Shown piece by piece: positions 7,556 to 16,612 of a stretch of DNA of 64,000 nt. Each line of letters opens with the position of its first letter. Position 1 is the first letter of the stretch. The DNA is from Pelagimonas varians (GTDB lineage: Bacteria > Pseudomonadota > Alphaproteobacteria > Rhodobacterales > Rhodobacteraceae). A program made the translations under genes and the position numbers. Location: NCBI RefSeq assembly GCF_003208435.1, contig NZ_QKMF01000010.1:1-64000 (forward strand). Direction: 5' to 3'. The notes beneath the pieces are model-generated. The model saw only the letters and a list, made by a program, of their open reading frames with translations, ran no database searches and had not been told where the DNA came from.

Positions 7556-8989
7556 ATGGTTGATACATCCATCGGAACGCCGGAGCAGCTCCGCGATCCT
7601 AATTATACACCGGCGCTGCACCGCGCTATTCCACTTGGCATCCAACACGTTCTGGCAATGTTTGTGTCCAACGTGACACCGGCGATCATCATTGCCGGTG
7701 CGGCGGGCTTTGGCTTTGGGTCAGATGCAGGCGCGCAGGGTTTTCCTGACATGACCTATCTGATCCAGATGTCGATGTTGTTTGCGGGCATTGCCACCTT
7801 GTTCCAGACCATTGGTTTGGGTCCGGTTGGCGCGCGACTGCCCATCGTTCAAGGGACATCGTTTGCGTTCATTCCAATCATGATTCCCTTGGTTGCGGGC
7901 AAAGGTGTCGAAGCGCTTCCAGCCTTGTTCGGCGGCGTTTTGATCGGTGGCCTGTTCCACATTGTTATCGGGACATTCATCGGCAAGATCCGTTTCGCAC
8001 TGCCGCCTCTGGTCACGGGCTTGGTTGTTACAATGATCGGTCTGGCGCTGGTCAAAGTCGGCATTCAATACGCAGCGGGCGGTGTTCCTGCGATCAACAA
8101 ACCCGAATATGGCTCGCTTTTGAACTGGTCAGCGGCTTTGGTTGTGATCTTTGTGACGCTTGGTCTTAAGTTCTACGCCAAAGGTATGTTGGCTGTTTCA
8201 GCCGTCGTGATCGGTATCTTCGTCGGATATCTCTACGCGATGATGATGGGCATGGTATCGGTCGAAGGGATCGCAACAAGCTGGAGCCGCGCTGCGCCAA
8301 TCGCCTTCCCGGTTCCGTTCAAATATGGCTTCGAGATTAGCTTTGCCGCCGTTATCGGGTTCTGCCTGATGGCCTTTGTATCGGCGGTTGAAACCGTGGG
8401 CGATGTGTCAGGCATCACCAAGGGCGGGGCTGGCCGTGAAGCCACCGAAGAAGAAATCACCGGCGCGACATATGCGGATGGTGTCGGTTCTGCGGTCGCG
8501 GGTGTCTTTGGCGGTTTCCCGAACACCTCGTTCAGCCAAAACGTTGGCCTGATTGCCATGACCGGTGTTATGAGCCGCCATGTCGTGACCATCGGCGCGA
8601 TTTTCTTGATCATCTGCGGGCTGATCCCCAAAGTCGGCGCGGTCATTCGCACCATTCCGATCGAAGTGCTTGGTGGCGGTGTGATCGTTATGTTTGGCAT
8701 GGTTGTTGCGGCGGGTATCTCGATGTTGTCCGACGTGAAGTGGAACCGCCGCAACATGGTGATCTTTGCGATTGCCCTGTCGGTTGGTCTGGGTCTGCAA
8801 CTGGATCCCAAAGCGGTCCAGTATCTGCCTGATACTCTGCGCATCTTGATGACATCCGGCCTGCTTCCTGCGGCTGTGATTGCCATCGTGCTGAACCTGA
8901 TCTTGCCCGAAGAGCTGTCAGACGAATCCGTTGAAGAAGTCTCCGGTGGCCTCTCTGGTCATGGTCACGGCTCGCTAGACGGGAAATAA
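7556..8989 (+). CDS. NCS2-family purine permease, likely urate/xanthine:H+ symporter
   Basis: Inner-membrane nucleobase transporter of 477 residues with about twelve to fourteen hydrophobic segments. It shows NCS2 landmarks: GIQHVLAMFVSNVTPAIIIAG near the N-terminus with the conserved QH, LPIVQGTSFAFIP, and a later FGGFPNTSFSQNVGLIAMTG with the NxGxxxxTG-like signature. Placement as the last gene of puuE-uraD-allA points to urate or another purine as substrate. The ATG at 7556 follows a weak AGGGAAAAG site. A strong terminator ends the unit. Exact substrate is inferred. Confidence 0.87.
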   Translation: MVDTSIGTPEQLRDPNYTPALHRAIPLGIQHVLAMFVSNVTPAIIIAGAAGFGFGSDAGAQGFPDMTYLIQMSMLFAGIATLFQTIGLGPVGARLPIVQGTSFAFIPIMIPLVAGKGVEALPALFGGVLIGGLFHIVIGTFIGKIRFALPPLVTGLVVTMIGLALVKVGIQYAAGGVPAINKPEYGSLLNWSAALVVIFVTLGLKFYAKGMLAVSAVVIGIFVGYLYAMMMGMVSVEGIATSWSRAAPIAFPVPFKYGFEISFAAVIGFCLMAFVSAVETVGDVSGITKGGAGREATEEEITGATYADGVGSAVAGVFGGFPNTSFSQNVGLIAMTGVMSRHVVTIGAIFLIICGLIPKVGAVIRTIPIEVLGGGVIVMFGMVVAAGISMLSDVKWNRRNMVIFAIALSVGLGLQLDPKAVQYLPDTLRILMTSGLLPAAVIAIVLNLILPEELSDESVEEVSGGLSGHGHGSLDGK

Positions 8990-9015
8990 AGCCCGCTTGT
9001 CGGCAGTAAGTATCC

Positions 9016-9047
9016 AAAAGGCCCGATCGCAGGATCGGGCCTTTTTC
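9016..9047 (+). terminator. Rho-independent terminator after the purine permease
   Basis: AAAAGGCCCGATC (9016-9028) pairs perfectly with GATCGGGCCTTTT (9033-9045) around a 4-nt loop and runs into a T tract. It closes the puuE-uraD/allA/permease operon. Confidence 0.93.
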
Positions 9048-9102
9048 TTGTGTTCAGCCCTGCTATTGCAGATACCGAAGGGCGAATGATTATCGGGGGT
9101 GG

Positions 9103-9900
9103 ATGATGCGAAAAGTAGCAGTGATCGGTTACGGGGCCATGGCGACATATGTTGTCCGCCACCTGCAAGGCAGCCCTTGGACACCCAGCCATTGTGTTGT
9201 CAGAAAAGGCCGCGAAGAGGTTGCCATAACCGCTTTGGGTGCGGATATCCCTTTAATCTATGGGGCAGATGATCTGACCAAATTGCCGGATCTGGTGGTG
9301 GACTGTGCGGGCCATCCGTGTTTGCTTGGCCATGGCGCGGCTTTTCTACGGCGCGGTGTGCCGGTCCTCAGCGCGTCGCTTGGGGCGCTGGCGGATCAAG
9401 ACACCTACAATGGGCTGCAATCTGCCGCGCAGGACGGGCAAACCCAACTGCATTTGGCATCGGGCGCGATTGGAGCCTTGGATGCTTTGTCAGCCGCCAA
9501 AATCGGCGGGTTGGACGAGGTGCGTTATACCGGCGTCAAACCTCCGCAAAGCTGGCGCGGGACCAAGGCCGAGGCGGTGGTTGATCTGGATGCATTGAAC
9601 GGACCCGCGACATTGTTCGAAGGCAGCGCGCGCGGTGCCGCCTTAAACTACCCGAAAAACGCAAATGTAGCTGCGGCGGTGGCCTTGGCGGGACTAGGCT
9701 TTGATCAAACGCAGGCCTGTTTGATTGCCGATCCAAAGGCAGCGGGAAACACCCACACGATCAGCGCCAAAGGGTCATTTGGAACGTTTGAATTTTCCAT
9801 CTGCGGGGCGAGCTTGCCCGATACGCCGCGGACCTCGGCCCTTGCTGCAATGAGCATGGTTGACCGGATATTCCGCCAGACGGCCCCCATCGTCATCTAA
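9103..9900 (+). CDS. nadX: L-aspartate dehydrogenase
   Basis: NAD(P)-dependent aspartate dehydrogenase, giving iminoaspartate or oxaloacetate plus ammonia; in NAD synthesis it can replace aspartate oxidase. The 265-residue protein has an N-terminal Rossmann motif VAVIGYGAMA, the central LASGAIGALDALSAAKIGGLDEV typical of NadX, RGTKAEAV, and C-terminal NTHTISAKGSFGTFEF with the conserved His. Two ATG codons lie in tandem; the second (9106) has better spacing to GGGGG. Other NAD genes are not in the window, so amino acid metabolism is an equal possibility. Confidence 0.85.
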   Translation: MMRKVAVIGYGAMATYVVRHLQGSPWTPSHCVVRKGREEVAITALGADIPLIYGADDLTKLPDLVVDCAGHPCLLGHGAAFLRRGVPVLSASLGALADQDTYNGLQSAAQDGQTQLHLASGAIGALDALSAAKIGGLDEVRYTGVKPPQSWRGTKAEAVVDLDALNGPATLFEGSARGAALNYPKNANVAAAVALAGLGFDQTQACLIADPKAAGNTHTISAKGSFGTFEFSICGASLPDTPRTSALAAMSMVDRIFRQTAPIVI

Positions 9901-10008
9901 GGCTGGCTGCGCAAGTGGCTTAACCCCGCCGATCCGCGCAAAACCACTGGCCAAACCGTCAAAGCTGTTCACTATACGGACAGTCAAACCAGCCCGGAGC
10001 TTTTTGTT

Positions 10009-11244
10009 TTGCCACGTTTTTTGCTACTGGCCTTGTGCCTGCTGACCGTTCCGTTCGCCGCCGCTGCGCAAAATCGCGGTGCAGTTGAACAGCAATTCCA
10101 GACATGGCTGCAAAAAGAAGCCTGGCCCGCAGCCCGCAAAAAGGGCGTTTCGCGCGGCGTGTTTGATGCGTCTTTAAACGGGGTGACGTTGAACTGGAAA
10201 CTTCCGGGGTTGGTGCCGCCGGGTGCGGCCGCAGTGCCGCGCAAGCAATCGCAGGCCGAGTTTGGCGCGCCGTCAAAGTATTTTCGCCGCTCATCTGTCG
10301 ACGCGGCGGCGCGGGGCGGGCGCCAAATGGCCAAAGCGCATGCCAAGGCTTTGGCTGCAGCGGAGCGCAAGACCGGCGTTCCGGGCCGCATCATTCTGGG
10401 AATTTGGGGCCGCGAAAGCGGGTATGGCAAGGTCGCCATCAAACACAATCCGTTCGAAGTTCTGGCCACCAAAGGGTTTATGAGCACGCGCAAAGACTAC
10501 TTTGCATCCGAATTGACCGCGGCGTTGCAAATCGTGCAGGCCGGTCACATTCGGGCAGGTAGCATGAAAAGCAGCTGGGCCGGTGCGCTGGGGCAACCGC
10601 AATTCATGCCCAGTAGCTTTTTGAAATATGCAGCTGATGGAACCGGCGATGGTCGGGCGGATATATGGGGGTCGGAAACGGATACCATCGCATCCATCGC
10701 CAACTATCTGAAAAAGCACGGGTGGCAAAAGGGCCGCGATTGGGGATTCGAAGTGACGCTGCCGCCTTCTGTTTCCTGCACCCTTGAGGGGCCGGATCAA
10801 GCGCGCAAAATCAGCGACTGGGCCAAAATGGGTGTGACGCGGGTGTCCGGAAAACCCTTTCCTGACCGTGAATTACGCGCCAAGGGATCGTTGTTGATGC
10901 CAGCCGGACGCGGTGGCCCTGCCTTTATCGTCACGCCCAATTTTTATGTGCTGAAGGATTACAACACCAGCGATCTCTATGCCTTGTTTGTCGGGAATGT
11001 CGGGGACCGGATTCAATATGGTATGGGTGATTTTTCCGCGCCTTGGGGCAAGATCGATGCAATGCTGCGCTCTGATATAGCGGTGATGCAACGCGGATTG
11101 GAAAAGCGCGGTCACGATGTTGGCGGCGCGGATGGGTTGCCCGGCTTCAAAACGCGGCGGTCTATCGGGCGGTGGCAAGAGGCGAATGGCAAGGCCGCGA
11201 CCTGTTTTCCACGCGCAAACATGAAGGCGGCGCTTAGCCAGTGA
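10009..11244 (+). CDS. Lytic murein transglycosylase (MltB-like, with peptidoglycan-binding domain)
   Basis: Periplasmic enzyme cleaving peptidoglycan to 1,6-anhydro products. The 411-residue protein begins with a signal peptide (LLLALCLLTVPFAAAA, about residues 4-20), continues with an SLT_2/MltB domain holding the catalytic glutamate in IWGRESGYG, and SSWAGALGQPQFMPSSFL, NYLKKHGW, and ends with a PG_binding_1 repeat (ADGLPGFKTRRSIGRWQ). The start is TTG at 10009 with GGAGC upstream; no better start keeps the signal peptide. It is a single gene of general cell-wall turnover, not linked to the catabolic neighbours. Confidence 0.87.
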   Translation: MPRFLLLALCLLTVPFAAAAQNRGAVEQQFQTWLQKEAWPAARKKGVSRGVFDASLNGVTLNWKLPGLVPPGAAAVPRKQSQAEFGAPSKYFRRSSVDAAARGGRQMAKAHAKALAAAERKTGVPGRIILGIWGRESGYGKVAIKHNPFEVLATKGFMSTRKDYFASELTAALQIVQAGHIRAGSMKSSWAGALGQPQFMPSSFLKYAADGTGDGRADIWGSETDTIASIANYLKKHGWQKGRDWGFEVTLPPSVSCTLEGPDQARKISDWAKMGVTRVSGKPFPDRELRAKGSLLMPAGRGGPAFIVTPNFYVLKDYNTSDLYALFVGNVGDRIQYGMGDFSAPWGKIDAMLRSDIAVMQRGLEKRGHDVGGADGLPGFKTRRSIGRWQEANGKAATCFPRANMKAALSQ

Positions 11245-11247
11245 TGC

Positions 11248-12180
11248 CTAGGCCAAATAGGCCAAGGCGAGGCGTTTGGCCGTCTTTATAAAACGCGCAT
11301 TGCGCGCCCCGTCGTTGTCTTCACCCATACGGGTGATGTTCCAGCCAACATAGGTGGCGGCCCGTAAAACAAGGAACAGATCGAGCGCCGCAAGATCAAT
11401 CGGGCGCTCGCTGCGGTAGCCGGAAATCAAGGCGTCTTGTAGAATGGGATAGTCCGGCGCATCGATGTGTTTGAGCAAGGCCGTTGCGATGTCGAAAACC
11501 CGAAAACCATAGCCGCCATCATCAAAATCGATGAACCGCATGCGGGGGCCGTCAACCATCACATTCCCCGTCACAAGGTCCGCGTGGATCAAGCCGAAAT
11601 CCAGCTTTGCCGAGATACGGGTGAAGTCGCGTTGCGCCTGTTGGCGTATCTGGGTGAATAGGGCGCGTTCTTGGGCCGTCAGGGCCGGATTGTCCCAAAA
11701 CCGGTCCCATAGCGGGGCCTCACCCAACAATCCGCTTTGATCCCATTGGCATCGTGTGAACCCTTTAGGCGGGGTCCATGCATCTGAAACCCGGTGTAGC
11801 CGTGCCATTTGAGAGCCGAGTCTGCGGAACAAGGCGGCGCGGTCCGGACCAGTTTGGCGGGCAAGTGTTGCATCAAGCGGTTCTCCGGAAAGCCACGTTA
11901 AAACATCCACTTGCACATCGTCCACAAGGTGAAGCATTTGGCCGTGGACGGACGAAACGGGTGCAGGGACATCGATTCCGCCCGCGCTTGTCGCCGCCAT
12001 CCATTTGAGTTCTGACCAAAGCTCAAGGTCGGTCCGATAGCCTTGGCGGTGCAATCGCAAGGCAAAGGTCTGCGTTGCGTCTTCGACTTTGTAGACGGCG
12101 TTTTCACGGGCTGCGATCAGCCTACAGTTAGCCCCTTTGAGGCCCCAAAGATCGAGCGCATGTTCCACTGTGTCGTTCAC
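11248..12180 (-). CDS. APH-family small-molecule kinase (hydroxylysine/homoserine-kinase-II-like)
   Basis: Cytosolic phosphotransferase with the aminoglycoside-phosphotransferase fold: 310 residues, Brenner motif H199-A-D201 with N206 (LIHADLVTGNV) and the metal-binding D218 in FIDFDDGGYG. It is the last gene of a five-gene operon and starts with GTG overlapping the stop of the phospho-lyase-like gene by four bases. In animals and some bacteria this kinase type (AGPHD1) phosphorylates 5-hydroxylysine or a related amino alcohol, which the partner AGXT2L enzyme then cleaves. Pairing here strongly suggests such a two-step route, but the substrate is not known. Confidence 0.75.
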   Translation of the reverse strand: MNDTVEHALDLWGLKGANCRLIAARENAVYKVEDATQTFALRLHRQGYRTDLELWSELKWMAATSAGGIDVPAPVSSVHGQMLHLVDDVQVDVLTWLSGEPLDATLARQTGPDRAALFRRLGSQMARLHRVSDAWTPPKGFTRCQWDQSGLLGEAPLWDRFWDNPALTAQERALFTQIRQQAQRDFTRISAKLDFGLIHADLVTGNVMVDGPRMRFIDFDDGGYGFRVFDIATALLKHIDAPDYPILQDALISGYRSERPIDLAALDLFLVLRAATYVGWNITRMGEDNDGARNARFIKTAKRLALAYLA

Positions 12181-13460
12181 TTGTTGGCCTTCGTCAGAAC
12201 ATCGTCGAGGGTGTCAAACAGCAGATCTGCATTCTCGATCGAAAACGGCATGGGCGGGCGGATTTTGAGCGTGTTTTTGTGCCGCCCCAGCTTCGAATGG
12301 ATGATCCCCCTATGGCGCATTTCGTTGATGATGCGGTCGGTCAGGTCACTGGCGGGGGCTTTGGTGGTGCGGTCTGTGACCAGCTCCGCACCAAAGATCA
12401 GGCCCGAGCCCCGCACATCACCGATTACCTCGTGCTTGGCGGCCAGCGCGGTCAATCGGCTGCGGGCATGGTCGCCGACTGTATTTGCATTCGCCACAAG
12501 GTTCTGCGTCTCGATTTCTTCCAAAACAGCCATTGCTGCGGCGCAAGACACCGGATTGCCGCCAAAGGTGTTGAAGTATCGGTAGCCGGATCTGAACGCT
12601 TTGACGATGTCGCGGTTGGCAACCACGCCGCCAACGGGATGGCCGTTCGCCATGGGTTTACCCAGAACCATGATGTCAGGCACCACCCCCATTTTCTCAT
12701 GCGCCCAAAGATGGGTTCCGGTCCGTCCAAAACCGGATTGGACCTCGTCGCAAATCAGCATTCCGCCCGCTTTGCGCACGGCGTCGGCAACAGGTTTGAG
12801 CCAGCCGTCGGGATTGTCGGGAAACCCTTCGTTCAGGAAATATGGACAGACGACCAGCGCCGCAAAACCTGTACCGTCTTGTTCAAGGCTGTCGATTTGC
12901 GCCGCAACCTTGGCTGCGAAACCGGTGCCATCAGGGTCGGGGCGGCGATAGCTATCGGGCGCATCTACAAAGCGAAAATATTGCCCAAGGCCGAAACCGA
13001 CGGTTGGAACGTTGGACTTGCTCAGCTGGCTGACCAGCGATGTGTTGCCATGATAGGTGGCGTCAGTGGCGATGATGCCGCGCTTGCCAGTTACGGCTTC
13101 TGCCATACGCAGGGCAATGTCGTTGGCTTCGGACCCCGTGCAGGTCAAAATCGCTGTATCCAACGAGGCATCCATCGTGCCTGTCAGCCGTTCGATGTAG
13201 TCCAAAATGCCGTCGTGCAGATAGCGTGTATGCGTGTTCAGCGTGCTGGCTTGACGGCAGATCGCATCGACAACGCGGGGGTTACAATGCCCGACATGCG
13301 GTACATTGTTATAGCAATCCAGATATTTGCGCCCGTCGGCATCCCAAAGCCAAACGCCTTCGCCTTTTACAAAATGCACTGGCTCATCATAAAAAGTCGA
13401 CACATTCGGCCCCATCAAACGGGTGCGATCCGCGATCAGCTGGCTGGTTGTGCGTGTCAC
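12177..13460 (-). CDS. AGXT2L-like class III PLP phospho-lyase (or aminotransferase)
   Basis: Class III PLP enzyme of 427 residues. The N-terminal part CYNNVPHVGHCNP and LNTHTRYLHDGILDYIERL follow the pattern of AGXT2L1/AGXT2L2, ammoniophospholyases that turn phosphoethanolamine or 5-phosphohydroxylysine into an aldehyde, ammonia and phosphate. The PLP lysine is K268 (LGKPMANGHP) and D238 lies in DEVQSGFGRTG. GTG start at 13460 overlaps the upstream gene; the stop overlaps the kinase start. Kinase plus phospho-lyase plus the aldehyde dehydrogenase across the divergent promoter make a chemically consistent set. It could still be an ordinary aminotransferase. Confidence 0.75.
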   Translation of the reverse strand: MTRTTSQLIADRTRLMGPNVSTFYDEPVHFVKGEGVWLWDADGRKYLDCYNNVPHVGHCNPRVVDAICRQASTLNTHTRYLHDGILDYIERLTGTMDASLDTAILTCTGSEANDIALRMAEAVTGKRGIIATDATYHGNTSLVSQLSKSNVPTVGFGLGQYFRFVDAPDSYRRPDPDGTGFAAKVAAQIDSLEQDGTGFAALVVCPYFLNEGFPDNPDGWLKPVADAVRKAGGMLICDEVQSGFGRTGTHLWAHEKMGVVPDIMVLGKPMANGHPVGGVVANRDIVKAFRSGYRYFNTFGGNPVSCAAAMAVLEEIETQNLVANANTVGDHARSRLTALAAKHEVIGDVRGSGLIFGAELVTDRTTKAPASDLTDRIINEMRHRGIIHSKLGRHKNTLKIRPPMPFSIENADLLFDTLDDVLTKANK

Positions 13461-14314
13461 AGATCAATCCGAACGCCGTCTGACCCGACGATCAGCGGAC
13501 CGTCCCAGTAATCAGCGACGGCATTTTGCCAATCCTGCGGGCCATAGCTGGGGTCATCCGACGGGATAAGATGGGACAAGGCCAGACGTTTGACACCGGC
13601 GGCAGTGGCCGTTTTCGCCGCGTCATGGGCAAAACTATGGGACCGCAGCCAATGTTGCATCAGCTTGTCACTGCCATTGCCGACACGTTCCAACAAGGAT
13701 GGCAAAGCGGATTCCAACATGGCCTCGTGGATCAACAGATCCGCACCGCGCGCAAAATCCTCAAGCGCGTGGATCGGGGCCGTGTCGCCGGAAAAAACCG
13801 CATGGTGCTTGGCAGTTCTGAAGGAAAAGGCAAAACTGTCAATCAGCGGCGGGTGTTCAGTGCGGATGGCTGAAACTGTCAGCCCGCCGCGTTCCAGAAC
13901 CACGCCTTCGTCGATCACATGGACGCGTACAAAATCACGCAGGTCATCGCGCCCGTCGTCCTCTATCCGCAGGTCAATATCGGCTTTCATCGAAGCCGCA
14001 AAGCCGTCCCAATAGTCCTGAAGTCCAGCCGGTCCGTAGACATCAATCATTGTGGTCAATCCCGAACACCATGCGGTGTGGATCAAGGGCCCCAGCTCCA
14101 GATAGTGGTCGGAATGCAGGTGGCTGATAAAAATCGTGGACAGCTCTTTCAGGTTCATCCCCTGATCGACCAAGCCGCGGGTCACGCCAAGGGCGCAATC
14201 GACGACGATTTTCTGGCCGTTCAAAACAAACAGGTTTGAAGTCGGCATGGAGGAACCGGGGCGAATGGATGGCCCCCCCTTTGTGCCCAACAGGGCGACA
14301 TAATTGTCAGACAT
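13457..14314 (-). CDS. Metallo-beta-lactamase-fold hydrolase (RNase Z/arylsulfatase-like)
   Basis: Zinc hydrolase of 285 residues with the MBL signature HLHSDH (65-70), a further metal Asp in FSGDTAP, and a late histidine in LSHLIPSDDP. The best family resemblance is to the RNase Z-like/AtsA branch that acts on small molecules. It lies third in the IclR-headed operon, between the class III aminotransferase and the phospho-lyase, so it probably opens a lactone, ester or cyclic intermediate of the same pathway. The substrate is unknown. Confidence 0.7.
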   Translation of the reverse strand: MSDNYVALLGTKGGPSIRPGSSMPTSNLFVLNGQKIVVDCALGVTRGLVDQGMNLKELSTIFISHLHSDHYLELGPLIHTAWCSGLTTMIDVYGPAGLQDYWDGFAASMKADIDLRIEDDGRDDLRDFVRVHVIDEGVVLERGGLTVSAIRTEHPPLIDSFAFSFRTAKHHAVFSGDTAPIHALEDFARGADLLIHEAMLESALPSLLERVGNGSDKLMQHWLRSHSFAHDAAKTATAAGVKRLALSHLIPSDDPSYGPQDWQNAVADYWDGPLIVGSDGVRIDL

Positions 14315-14322
14315 GATTTCCC

Positions 14323-15672
14323 CTATGCAGCCGCAGTGAAACCGGCATCAAGCGCCGACAAAATGATGTTGGCATCTGTTTCTGTAAGAACCAGCGGCGG
14401 CGACAAAATCAGGTTGGGACCGGAAATGCGGACCATCGCGCCGTTTTGATAGGCGGTTTCCTGAACAATCTGCGCCGTGCCAGCATCGATGGGTGTTTTG
14501 GCCGCGCGGTCTGACACCATTTCCAACGCTGTCATTAATCCGTGGCCACCGCGAACGTCGCCGATGATGTTGTGTTTGGCCATGAGGGCTTGCGCGCCTT
14601 CGAAAAGCTGTGTGCCGCGGGCGGCTGCGTTTTCAATCACGTTCAACCGCTTGGTTTCTTTGAGACATGCCAGCGCGGCAGCAGCCCCGACGGGATGGCC
14701 GGAATAGGTATAACCGTGGCCGATTTTGGCGGCAGGGTTGTCTTCGAACACGTCGACAACCCGGTGGCCAAGCATCAGCGCGCCGAATGGAAAATAACCA
14801 TTGGTGATGGCTTTGGCCGTACACATCATATCAGGCTGGATGCCCCACAGCCGTGCGCCTGACCATGCGCCGGTGCGCCCGTAGGCAGTGATCACTTCGT
14901 CGGTGATCAGCAAAATTCCGTTCCGGTTGCAAATGTCCTGCACCATCGGGGCAAAAGATTTATGGGGCGGAATGACACCGCCAGCGCCCAGAATCGGTTC
15001 CATAATCATGGCGGCGATTGTGCCTGCGCCTTGGAACGCGATCTCGTCCTCCAAGGCTTGGACACACAGATGCGCCAGCTTTTCGGGATCGGTTTCGTTG
15101 AACGGGTTGCGATATGTATAGGGTGCAGGGATGTGGTAGCATCCGGGCAAAAGCGGTTCATAGGCCGTGCGGAAATTTGCGTTGCCGTTGACCGAGGCAC
15201 CGCCAATGTGTGTGCCGTGATAGCCTTTTTTGAGGCTCAGGAACTTGGTCCGGCCCGCCTCTCCGCGCAGTTTGTGATACTGGCGCGCAAGGCGCAGGGC
15301 TGTTTCGACGCTGTCAGAGCCCCCCGAAGTAAAGAACGCGCGGGACATGCCGTCGGGTTCAAAGAACTCGCTCAGTTCAAAGGACAGTTCAATCGCAACA
15401 TCGTTAGAGGTGCCGCGAAAGGTTGAGTAATACGGCAGCTTGTCCAATTGCGCCGCCATTGCGTCTTTGACGGGTTGGCACGAATAGCCAAGGTTCACGT
15501 TCCACAAACCGCCAACGCCGTCCACGACAGTATGGCCGTCTATATCCGTGATGCTGACACCGCCCGATCCTGTGATGATCTTTGGCGGATTGTCGACGCT
15601 GTCTTTTGGCGATGTCATCGGGTGCCACATTAAGCGGCCATTGTGTTCCTTGAGGAAGTTGGAATCTTTCAT
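14323..15672 (-). CDS. Class III (omega-type) aminotransferase
   Basis: PLP aminotransferase of 449 residues in the omega-aminotransferase branch (beta-alanine/taurine/putrescine:pyruvate type). The N-terminus LMWHPMTSPKD and WNVNLGYSCQPVKDA are typical; FTSGGSDSVETALRLARQYH binds PLP phosphate; D258 is in TDEVITAYGRTG and the PLP lysine is K287 (CTAKAITNGYFPFGA). It probably moves an amino group between a terminal amine and pyruvate. ATG overlaps the IclR stop codon by four bases, marking it as the first structural gene of the operon. Confidence 0.83.
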   Translation of the reverse strand: MKDSNFLKEHNGRLMWHPMTSPKDSVDNPPKIITGSGGVSITDIDGHTVVDGVGGLWNVNLGYSCQPVKDAMAAQLDKLPYYSTFRGTSNDVAIELSFELSEFFEPDGMSRAFFTSGGSDSVETALRLARQYHKLRGEAGRTKFLSLKKGYHGTHIGGASVNGNANFRTAYEPLLPGCYHIPAPYTYRNPFNETDPEKLAHLCVQALEDEIAFQGAGTIAAMIMEPILGAGGVIPPHKSFAPMVQDICNRNGILLITDEVITAYGRTGAWSGARLWGIQPDMMCTAKAITNGYFPFGALMLGHRVVDVFEDNPAAKIGHGYTYSGHPVGAAAALACLKETKRLNVIENAAARGTQLFEGAQALMAKHNIIGDVRGGHGLMTALEMVSDRAAKTPIDAGTAQIVQETAYQNGAMVRISGPNLILSPPLVLTETDANIILSALDAGFTAAA

Positions 15673-16478
15673 GATGCGGTGTCCAATGTATTCGAGTGTG
15701 ACAGTGTTTTGGCCCAGGCCTCTTCAATCTGGGGGGGGAGGGTGCCGCCCCAGTTGCGGGTGATGTCGCGGGCTGCGATGACCAGATGTTCTTGAATGAT
15801 GCGTTTGAGGTCGGGCGTGAAACGGGCGGCGACGCTGGCGACGGAGACTGCACCGGCATAGTGACCCGTTTGATCAAACACCGGAGCGGAGAGGCCGAGC
15901 ACCTCGTCCTCATAGCTCCGGTTGGCGCAGCCGAAACCCGTGGCGCGAATGGTCCCGACGATGTTTTCCAGTTCTTGCGCTGTTGTCGGCGTCATGGCGG
16001 TAAATCCGCATAGGTTTTTTTGCGCAAAGGCCATTAGATCTGTCGGCCCGAAGGCTAGCGCGCAAAGGCCGGAAGCCGTGGCATGGAGAGGGAAGGTCTC
16101 GATGTCGATGATCGCCCGCGTTCCGTGTCGGGGCGATTCGCATGAGGCCAGCGCATAGACCGTTTTGCCGGATAAAACCGTGACATGAGACGTCTCTCCT
16201 GTTGCGCCAGCAAGGGCCACAAGTGGCGCTTCGACACCGGCTTTGCGTGGGACCGTGGCTTCGCGTGTGCGGGCAAGTTGCAGTACGATAGGCCCCAGCC
16301 TATATTTCTTTGACACAGGATTGCGTTCAAGAAACCCCGTTTCCTCAAGAGCTTGCAGGTGGCGATAGGTGGTGGCCTTGTCCCGTTTTGCCAGGCGACA
16401 CAGCTGTGACAAACCGATTTCGGGCCGAGAGGTCGAGAAGTGGGCCAAGAGTTCAAGTGTTTTTGTGGTGGACGACAT
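15669..16478 (-). CDS. IclR-family transcriptional regulator
   Basis: IclR regulator of 269 residues: N-terminal winged helix (LSQLCRLAKRDKATTYRHL core, about 25-45; LEETGFLERNPVSKKYRLG wing) and C-terminal effector domain (SHVTVLSGKTVYAL, LPLHATASGLC-like segment FPLHATASGLCALA, GFGCANRSYEDEV). ATG at 16478 has GGAAGG upstream; a TTG at 16499 is possible. It heads the minus-strand operon and diverges from the TTT genes, so it most likely controls both directions. Its effector should be the pathway substrate or an intermediate. Confidence 0.85.
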   Translation of the reverse strand: MSSTTKTLELLAHFSTSRPEIGLSQLCRLAKRDKATTYRHLQALEETGFLERNPVSKKYRLGPIVLQLARTREATVPRKAGVEAPLVALAGATGETSHVTVLSGKTVYALASCESPRHGTRAIIDIETFPLHATASGLCALAFGPTDLMAFAQKNLCGFTAMTPTTAQELENIVGTIRATGFGCANRSYEDEVLGLSAPVFDQTGHYAGAVSVASVAARFTPDLKRIIQEHLVIAARDITRNWGGTLPPQIEEAWAKTLSHSNTLDTAS

Positions 16479-16612
16479 CTGGGGACCTTCCCGTTCCAAC
16501 TAATCTCAAAAAAAGTTTGACACAGGATATTTATCTAGGCAACTTAAAACTTAACAAAGCATATTTAAAATACAACAACGGTTCAATATGCGAACCAACA
16601 GGAGAGACCGAC

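Noticed and set aside
12279-13511. Long plus-strand open frame opposite the AGXT2L-like gene
   Set aside because: Antisense shadow of a strongly conserved PLP enzyme gene; its translation has no family features or ribosome site.
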